DNA of 64,000 nucleotides. It comes from Hyphomonas sp. Its GTDB lineage: Bacteria > Pseudomonadota > Alphaproteobacteria > Caulobacterales > Hyphomonadaceae. This document shows, piece by piece, positions 59,061 through 64,000 of the stretch; within the stretch, counting starts at the first letter, position 1; each line of letters opens with the position of its first letter. A model generated the notes under the pieces. That model was not told where the DNA came from and did no database searches. It saw nothing but the letters and a program-made list of their open reading frames with translations. Location: the NCBI GenBank assembly GCA_020638455.1, contig JACKIK010000001.1, positions 930,001-994,000 on the forward strand. Direction: 5' to 3'. Made by a program: the position numbers and the translations under genes.

Positions 59061-59781
59061 CGCCTGTCTCCGGCGCTTTGAATTCAGGGGTTTCGGAGTA
59101 AGCGGCGTATAAATCGGGGCGACGTTGCTTTGTCAACGCCTTTGCGCTGTTGAGCCGCCATTCTTCGATACGTTTGTGATCGCCGGACAAAAGCACCTCC
59201 GGCGTGCCCCTGCCCTCCCACTCGCGGGGCATCGTATACTGGGGGTGTTCGAGCAGGCCGGTCTCGAAGGATTCCTCGCCGAGAGACGCCTCATTGCCCG
59301 CAACGCCCGGCAGCAGGCGCACCACCGCCTCGGTCAGCGCAATGGCCGCCACCTCGCCGCCGGCGAGCACGAAATCGCCCATCGAGACTTCGATCATGCC
59401 CCGTCCCTCGATCGCCCGTTCATCGAGGCCTTCGAAGCGGCCGCAGAACAGGACAAGTCCCGGACCGGTCGCGAGATCCCGCGCCATCGCCTGCGTGAAC
59501 GGCCGCCCGCGCGGCGAGAGATAGATCAGCGGCCGGCCGCCCCGGTCGAGACTGTCGATGGCTGCGGCTGCCACATCCGGGCGCAGCACCATGCCGGCCC
59601 CGCCGCCGGCCGGCGTATCGTCGACATTGCGGTGCCGCCCGACCCCGAAGGGCCGCAGGTCCACCGTCTCCCACGCCCAGATTTCCTCTTTCCGCGCGCG
59701 CTCCAGGATGGACACGCCCAGCGGCCCCGGAAACGCCTCGGGAAACAGGGTAATGAAAGACGTCAGGAACTGCATCGTCAT
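59047..59781 (-). CDS. trmD: tRNA (guanine37-N1)-methyltransferase TrmD
   Basis: A 244-residue SPOUT methyltransferase making m1G37 in tRNA. Features are FLTSFITLFPEAF, LRPFGVGRHRNVDDTPAGGGAGMVLRPD (read in two pieces) and the trefoil-knot segment FCGRFEGLDERAIEG. The start ATG at 59781 was placed by family; ATG 59775 is also possible. In most bacteria rimM lies upstream; here the upstream neighbour is a divergent lipoprotein gene. Confidence 0.95.
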   Translation of the reverse strand: MTMQFLTSFITLFPEAFPGPLGVSILERARKEEIWAWETVDLRPFGVGRHRNVDDTPAGGGAGMVLRPDVAAAAIDSLDRGGRPLIYLSPRGRPFTQAMARDLATGPGLVLFCGRFEGLDERAIEGRGMIEVSMGDFVLAGGEVAAIALTEAVVRLLPGVAGNEASLGEESFETGLLEHPQYTMPREWEGRGTPEVLLSGDHKRIEEWRLNSAKALTKQRRPDLYAAYSETPEFKAPETGDEHD

Positions 59782-59906
59782 GCGGCTCGCTGTAGCGCAC
59801 CCGGCACAGCCCGTCACGCTCCTCTCTGGCTTCGCCTGTGAGTAGAAACCTGTTGCGCCCACTCGTCCGTCAGGTTGTATATTAACCATTGCAACCGGGG
59901 AGGACG

Positions 59907-60704
59907 ATGATGATGGGACCAGTCAGGGCCGCACTCGCGGCATCTTGCCTTGCACTGAGCGGATGCGTTGCGGCGGCAACCAGCAATTTTGCCCCTCCGG
60001 TCATCAGCTTGACGGATCGTGCCGGCAATCCGCCCGCACAAACTCTCGACAACGGCCTGGCGGTGTTGAACCTCTATATCGATACTTACCGGCAGAAGGC
60101 GAACCGGCTGAGCAATGGCCGCCAGTTGTTCGACGTTCCGGCGATCGTTTCCGGCGTTGGCGGGGCCACCGCCATGGCACTGGGCGCGAATGCCGATGTC
60201 GCCATCGGTACCGGCGCATTCTCGGCGCTGTCGGCAGCCGGAAAGGGCTATTACACGCCAAATGAGCGTGCGGCGGCCTATTATGATGCAGTTTCCGCGC
60301 TCGTCTGCGTCCAGCAGGAGGCCATCGGGCTCAACATTGCGCCCCCGAAGCCCGAACGCGACGCCACAAGTCCGGTGGTCGACAAGATCAGAACGATGAA
60401 GAACAGCGGCGGCACGCTGACCGTGTCCGAAGACACACGCGCCTACCTCCTGCTCCGCAATGGTGCGCTGAAGGTCGAAAACCGCCTCCAGCAGCGCCTT
60501 TCGTCCAAGGGCAAGCTTCCCGATGCGGAGGCGCTCGCGGCTCTGGTCGGCCAATACCAGAAGAAGAAGGAGGAAACGGCAAACAATCTCCGGGCAGAAG
60601 AAAACAAAGGTGTTCCGTTTGATGGCAATCAGAGCCAGCTGTTCCAGCTCAGGCTCGAGGCGCTCGCGCCCAAGATTGATATCTGCGTGCTGAAGGCTGG
60701 CTGA
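59907..60704 (+). CDS. Hypothetical lipoprotein
   Basis: A 265-residue exported lipoprotein (lipobox LSGC, Cys20) with GGGGAGG before three tandem ATG codons; the first at 59907 fits the ribosome site. The mature protein is mostly helical, with a Gly/Ala-rich segment (GVGGATAMALGANADVAIG) that could be a membrane-active or hydrophobic helix, and ends with a helical region rich in Lys/Glu. No family recognised. Confidence 0.8.
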   Translation: MMMGPVRAALAASCLALSGCVAAATSNFAPPVISLTDRAGNPPAQTLDNGLAVLNLYIDTYRQKANRLSNGRQLFDVPAIVSGVGGATAMALGANADVAIGTGAFSALSAAGKGYYTPNERAAAYYDAVSALVCVQQEAIGLNIAPPKPERDATSPVVDKIRTMKNSGGTLTVSEDTRAYLLLRNGALKVENRLQQRLSSKGKLPDAEALAALVGQYQKKKEETANNLRAEENKGVPFDGNQSQLFQLRLEALAPKIDICVLKAG

Positions 60705-60769
60705 CGCCAGCGGCAATTGACCGTCTTCCGTTCCAGCGCTTCATTCTCCCCGTCCGGGGAGGAAGGCTC

Positions 60770-61258
60770 ATGCTCAACACGATTGCCACCGTCGCCAATA
60801 TCTTTGCGTCATGCGCCGTAGTGCTGACGCTGGTGTTCATCGGCATCCAGCTGAAGCAGAACGCGGAGCTGACCCGGATGGCCGCCGCGCAGACCTCGGC
60901 CCAGCTCCTGTCCACCAATCTCGGGCGCATCATCGAGAATGGCGACCTCGCCGAACTGATCACCAAGGAAGGCGCGCCGGATTGCTGGAACCGTGCCGAG
61001 CGTCTGCGGGTCACGAACTTCCTGTCCGCCTCGTTCCGCCATTTCGAGGTGCTGCACACGCACCGCCGTTTCGGCGTGTTTGAGGAAGAGCTGTGGGTCG
61101 GCACCGAAGCCCGCCTTCGCGACAGCCTTTCCACGCCGACGATCCGCGAATGGTGGCAGGAATCGAAGCCCTTCTACGCACGGAGCTTCGCCGCCTATGT
61201 CGACAGGATCGCCGCGGAAATGGAAGCGCTGGAGCGTGGCGAAGGCGCAGGGATCTGA
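60770..61258 (+). CDS. Hypothetical protein with one N-terminal helix
   Basis: A 162-residue protein with a transmembrane or signal anchor (about residues 8-26, VANIFASCAVVLTLVFIGIQL) and a helical soluble part (LKQNAELTRMAAAQTSAQ, then RHFEVLHTHRRFGVFEEEL). It resembles a group of small proteins of unknown function from marine alphaproteobacteria with an IQLKQN-type segment. GGAGGAAGG precedes the ATG. Confidence 0.75.
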   Translation: MLNTIATVANIFASCAVVLTLVFIGIQLKQNAELTRMAAAQTSAQLLSTNLGRIIENGDLAELITKEGAPDCWNRAERLRVTNFLSASFRHFEVLHTHRRFGVFEEELWVGTEARLRDSLSTPTIREWWQESKPFYARSFAAYVDRIAAEMEALERGEGAGI

Positions 61259-61372
61259 GCGCCGGCTGACCATTCCGCGCTGGATCAAAATCCCGCATTC
61301 TTTGCCTGCCGGAATCGCCCGGATACCGTGTAACGACGGGTATGGGCGAGGAATCGGCCTTCCCCCTTCAAC

Positions 61373-61693
61373 TTAGTCCGGCCAGTCCCTGAACAGGCCG
61401 AATTTGACGTTGGTCACCATCGCATTCGCCGTGAAATGCAGCTCGTCAATCTCGCCCTCCCGGGCCGCGGCCGCGCGGAAGGCCGTGTCGAGCTGGGCAA
61501 GGTCCCGCGTCTCGATCATGATGTGGAACTCGCGGATGGTATCCGGGCGGAGGCCCAGCTTGCAGCGCATCATCCGCCAGGCCTCGATCCGCCCGTCTGC
61601 CTGCATCCGGTCCAGGAAGTCCGGCAGCGCCTTCGCAAACGCCTGCTCGTCCGTTCCGGGCTTCAGGTCGAACCAGATGTGATAGATGTCCAT
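61373..61693 (-). CDS. DUF6614 family protein
   Basis: A 106-residue small dimeric ferredoxin-like fold protein: DIYHIWFDLKPG, FLDRMQADGRIEAWRMMRCKLGL (read in two pieces), FHIMIETRDLAQLDTAFRA and a final FGLFRDWPD. This matches DUF6614, of unknown function, by remembered family pattern. It stands alone. Confidence 0.75.
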   Translation of the reverse strand: MDIYHIWFDLKPGTDEQAFAKALPDFLDRMQADGRIEAWRMMRCKLGLRPDTIREFHIMIETRDLAQLDTAFRAAAAREGEIDELHFTANAMVTNVKFGLFRDWPD

Positions 61694-61751
61694 TGCAACT
61701 CGCTCGCAATTCAGTTTGCCGGATCGGCTCGTCTTCTATACGTGAGTCTGC

Positions 61752-62501
61752 ATGGCCGCGACCCCCGCCCTGTCGGTGATCATTCCCTTCTTCAATGAAG
61801 AAGGAAACGTGCACCCCGTGCTCGACGAGGTGCATGAACAGCTCGCCGCCATCCCGTTCGAGGTCATCTGCATCAATGACCAGTCCTCCGACAGAACCGG
61901 CGAGGAACTTGCCGAGGCGAAGTCGAAACGTCCGGCCACGATTATCGTGTTCAATCACGTTCGCCGGTGCGGCAAGTCGGCGGCTCTGTTTACCGGCCTC
62001 CGGGCCGCACAGGGAAGCTGGATCCAGCTTCTGGATGGAGATGGCCAGAACGACCCGGCCGACACCGCCCGGCTCTGGCAGCAGATTATTGCGCCCGGTG
62101 CCCCGCCCCGGCTCGGCATCATTGCGGGCCGGCGCAACAGCCGCAACGATTCCGGCTTCAAATGGGTGCAGTCGCGCGTCGCCAACGGGGTCCGCCGCTT
62201 CGTGCTGCAGGATGACGCGACCGACACCGGCTGCGGCTGGAAGCTGGTCCGCACCGAGGCCTTCCGCGAGCTTCCCTATTTCGCCTCGATGCACCGCTTC
62301 CTGCCGGCGCTGATCAAGCGGGCCGGCTGGGACGTACACGAGGAACTCGTGAACGACCGCCGGCGCCTGGGCGGGACGTCGAAATACGGCTTCCTCGACC
62401 GGCTGGGCGCCGGGATGTTTGACCTTGCCGGCATGTTCTGGCTGGTCCGCCGCGGCGGCTACGGCGTCGCCCACGAATGGGACGACCCGAGAGCCGGCTG
62501 A
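61752..62501 (+). CDS. Family 2 glycosyltransferase (dolichol-phosphate mannosyltransferase-like)
   Basis: A 249-residue GT-A fold enzyme: SVIIPFFNEEGNVHPVLDE, DDQSSDRTGE-like INDQSSDRTGE, NHVRRCGKSAALFTGLRAA, LDGDGQNDPAD (metal DxD region) and GRRNSRNDSGFKW. The pattern is as in DPM1-like enzymes that load a sugar on a polyprenyl phosphate. There are no strong C-terminal membrane helices. The partner lipid and sugar are unknown. It is followed immediately by a repeat array. Confidence 0.9.
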   Translation: MAATPALSVIIPFFNEEGNVHPVLDEVHEQLAAIPFEVICINDQSSDRTGEELAEAKSKRPATIIVFNHVRRCGKSAALFTGLRAAQGSWIQLLDGDGQNDPADTARLWQQIIAPGAPPRLGIIAGRRNSRNDSGFKWVQSRVANGVRRFVLQDDATDTGCGWKLVRTEAFRELPYFASMHRFLPALIKRAGWDVHEELVNDRRRLGGTSKYGFLDRLGAGMFDLAGMFWLVRRGGYGVAHEWDDPRAG

Positions 62502-62505
62502 GCGT

Positions 62506-62594
62506 TCCGGACCTCTCGCATTTCATCCGGACCTGTTCCGGACCGTATCCGGTCCGCTTCCGGTCCATGTCCGGTCCTTTATCCGGACCGGTCA
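62506..62594. repeat. Tandem TCCGG(A/T)CC array with 11-bp phasing
   Basis: Seven copies of the octamer TCCGG(A/T)CC begin at 62506, 62526, 62537, 62548, 62559, 62570 and 62582. The steps are 20, 11, 11, 11, 11 and 12 bases. The first three copies and the last read GGACC, the middle three GGTCC. The array starts 5 bases after the glycosyltransferase stop, so it is non-coding between convergent genes. Nearly every step is one DNA helix turn, so the copies would lie on one face of the DNA. Confidence 0.9.
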
Positions 62595-62645
62595 ATGCGC
62601 GCCTGTTCCGCACCTGTCCGACGGGCGGGCCTGCCTGCTGTGCAC

Positions 62646-64000
62646 CTAATCCTTGTTGCTGCCGGGGCGCGCCTTGCCCCGCATGGCGGGCGGCATGCTG
62701 CGATCGTCCCGTGACGCAGGGGGCGGCGTGGATGCCCTCGGTGCCGGGGCCGGTGGCGGGGTGGAAGCACGCGGCTGAGGCGCAGGCGGCGGCGTGAAGG
62801 CCGGGCGGGCCGGGGCCACATCGCGCCGGGCATCACGCTGGATAGCCGGCGCTGCACGGCCGGGTTGGACCGCGGGTGCCATACGGCGAGCCGGTGGCTC
62901 GACGCGCGAAGGCTGGACCGCAGGCACGTCACGGCGCACCTGCGGCGGCGCCGTCCGCGCCGGAGGGCTCACCGGCTGGCGAAGGGAGGGCGGCATGCTG
63001 CGGCGCGCCACGTCGCGGTCGACCGGGGCTGGGCGGGAGGTCCGGTCGGGGGCGATGGCCGGCGCGGACCGGCGCGGCTGCGTCAGGTCCGTGGGGGCTG
63101 GCCTCGCCGGAGCCGGCGCCACATCCCGGCGTGCGTCACGCCCGACGGCACCGTCATTGCTGCGTCCCGCATTGCCGCGGAACGCAGGCGTTCCCGGCAG
63201 GCCTCCGGCAAGGTCTCGATCCGAACGCGCCGGGCGAGGGGTCGCCGTGCGCGGGGCCGTGACGGCGGGTGGAGCAATTGCTGCAGGTGCCGTGCCGGTC
63301 ACCGGTGCGAGGCCGGCGCCCGGGCGCGACCCACCGCGCCCGTCTCGCGGACGATCGCCCGGGCCGCCGGTGCGGCGACCATCACGTCCGTCACGCCCGC
63401 CCCGGTCACCAGGTCCAGGACCGTCCCAGCCCGGATGCCCGGTGCTGCCGACAGGACGGATCGAGGAGATGTTGTCGTTGAGGCGGAGGCCGTTCAGCCG
63501 GTTCACCGAGGCATCGATGATCTGGCAGTTGCCGCGGAAATTCGCATCGGTGCAGACTTCCCACTGGCCCGAGCGGATATTGATCGAGGACACATTGTCG
63601 TTGAACCGGTAGCGGCTGAGGTCCGCAATGCCCCGGTTAAGACCAAAGGAGGCGCCTCGGCCGTTCGAGTCGACATACAGCGTCACGGCCCCGTCGCGGG
63701 CACCATAATGGCCGCGCAACGGCGGCAGTTCGCGCCTGTAATAGCCGCTGGAATAGCCCCTGTAGCCGCTTGAGTAGCCATAGGCGCCTGTCCAGCCAAA
63801 CCCATACGGATCGTAGCCAAGCCGCGGATCGTAGTAGCCGTAGCGCAGATAGTCCGGGGAATAGCCATAGTGGGTGATGCTGATGCCGCTCGAAACACCG
63901 TAGCCGTAACGGTAGTCGTCATAACCGTAGCGCTGGCTGTCGACGTAGCGGATATAGCCATTGCGGTCCCGCACGAACATCAACCCGTGTTCGGCTTCCG
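62646..64000 (-). CDS. Beta/gamma-crystallin protein with low-complexity flanks (runs off window edge)
   Basis: At least 445 residues; the frame stays open to the window end, so the true start and a likely signal peptide lie beyond it. Numbering from position 63983: residues 10-82 are Tyr/Gly-rich (RYGYDDYRYGYG, GYSSGYRGYSSGYY). Residues 99-178 are a beta/gamma-crystallin domain with two Greek-key Ca motifs of N-D-x-x-S-S form (NDNVSS 128-133 and NDNISS 169-174). The rest is an Arg/Ala/Pro-rich tail with repeated DARRDVAPA and RASTPPPAP. Function is unknown; Ca-binding is inferred from the motifs. Confidence 0.85.
   Translation of the reverse strand, partial: EAEHGLMFVRDRNGYIRYVDSQRYGYDDYRYGYGVSSGISITHYGYSPDYLRYGYYDPRLGYDPYGFGWTGAYGYSSGYRGYSSGYYRRELPPLRGHYGARDGAVTLYVDSNGRGASFGLNRGIADLSRYRFNDNVSSINIRSGQWEVCTDANFRGNCQIIDASVNRLNGLRLNDNISSIRPVGSTGHPGWDGPGPGDRGGRDGRDGRRTGGPGDRPRDGRGGSRPGAGLAPVTGTAPAAIAPPAVTAPRTATPRPARSDRDLAGGLPGTPAFRGNAGRSNDGAVGRDARRDVAPAPARPAPTDLTQPRRSAPAIAPDRTSRPAPVDRDVARRSMPPSLRQPVSPPARTAPPQVRRDVPAVQPSRVEPPARRMAPAVQPGRAAPAIQRDARRDVAPARPAFTPPPAPQPRASTPPPAPAPRASTPPPASRDDRSMPPAMRGKARPGSNKD

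Noticed and set aside
1..64000. CRISPR arrays, insertion sequences, tRNA and rRNA genes
   Set aside because: I looked for regular spacer repeats, transposase motifs, TTCGAATC-type T-loops and conserved rRNA segments, and found none. The 62.5 kb repeats are too short and too tightly spaced for CRISPR.

Overview
This 64 kb window is a dense, GC-rich stretch of bacterial chromosome. Gene content and order point to an alphaproteobacterium, probably of the Hyphomonadaceae (Hyphomonas/Henriciella-like) or a close relative. That assignment is inference: it rests on the neighbourhoods cobS ... rpmB-DUF3108, acnA divergent from ccmABCDG, and dapF-mtaB-ftsY, on a mesaconyl-CoA hydratase, and on composition. 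I see no tRNA, rRNA, CRISPR array, insertion sequence, integrase or prophage. Gene spacing is tight, and no stretch above 300 bases lacks a gene.

Layout. 1-9.7 kb: dienelactone hydrolase (cut by the window edge), cobS, an outer-membrane barrel, a secreted amidohydrolase, rpmB, a DUF3108 protein, an RluA-type pseudouridine synthase, a Tat-exported PhoD-like phosphatase, a degenerate short-chain dehydrogenase and two small proteins (DUF4282, YdcH/DUF465). 9.7-17.4 kb: a GGDEF diguanylate cyclase, purE-purK, a creatininase-family protein, and a four-gene gliding-type ABC system (ATPase, permease, GldG-like, DUF4340). 17.4-25.7 kb: DUF1223, aconitase, ccmABCDG for cytochrome c maturation, a MarR regulator with a histone-H1-like tail, a Nudix hydrolase and septation protein IspZ. 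25.7-30.6 kb: an accessory block (polysaccharide flippase, EamA exporter, D-aminoacylase-like enzyme, membrane protein plus HTH pair) lying between ispZ and ftsY. 30.7-35.2 kb: ftsY, mtaB and dapF, with two opposite-strand genes inserted.

35.2-44 kb: mesaconyl-CoA hydratase, an ArsC-like protein and a CoA-ester lyase (possible C4/C5 acyl-CoA metabolism), a YbjN protein, a beta-lactamase-fold esterase, LysE and RarD exporters, and an MscS channel. 44-48.4 kb: asd, a small AT-richer gene coupled to it, and an ArsR-SRPBCC-membrane-DUF1801 operon preceded by two clear palindromic operators. 48.4-56.4 kb: leuB, leuD and leuC, spread out and interleaved with four paralogous small lipoproteins, a chagasin-like lipoprotein and cysK. 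56.4-64 kb: a LysR regulator divergent from an NAD-dependent epimerase, trmD-rplS, a lipoprotein, a GT2 glycosyltransferase, an array of TCCGG(A/T)CC repeats with 11-bp phasing, and a Ca-binding-type beta/gamma-crystallin protein with low-complexity flanks that runs off the end.

The core genes cover leucine, lysine/threonine, cysteine and purine synthesis, the TCA cycle, cytochrome c maturation, protein targeting and translation. I found no obvious new defence or mobile system. The most unusual items are the lipoprotein family cluster, the phased repeat array, the MarR-H1 fusion, the crystallin protein, the paired ArsR operator and the HTH/membrane cassette.
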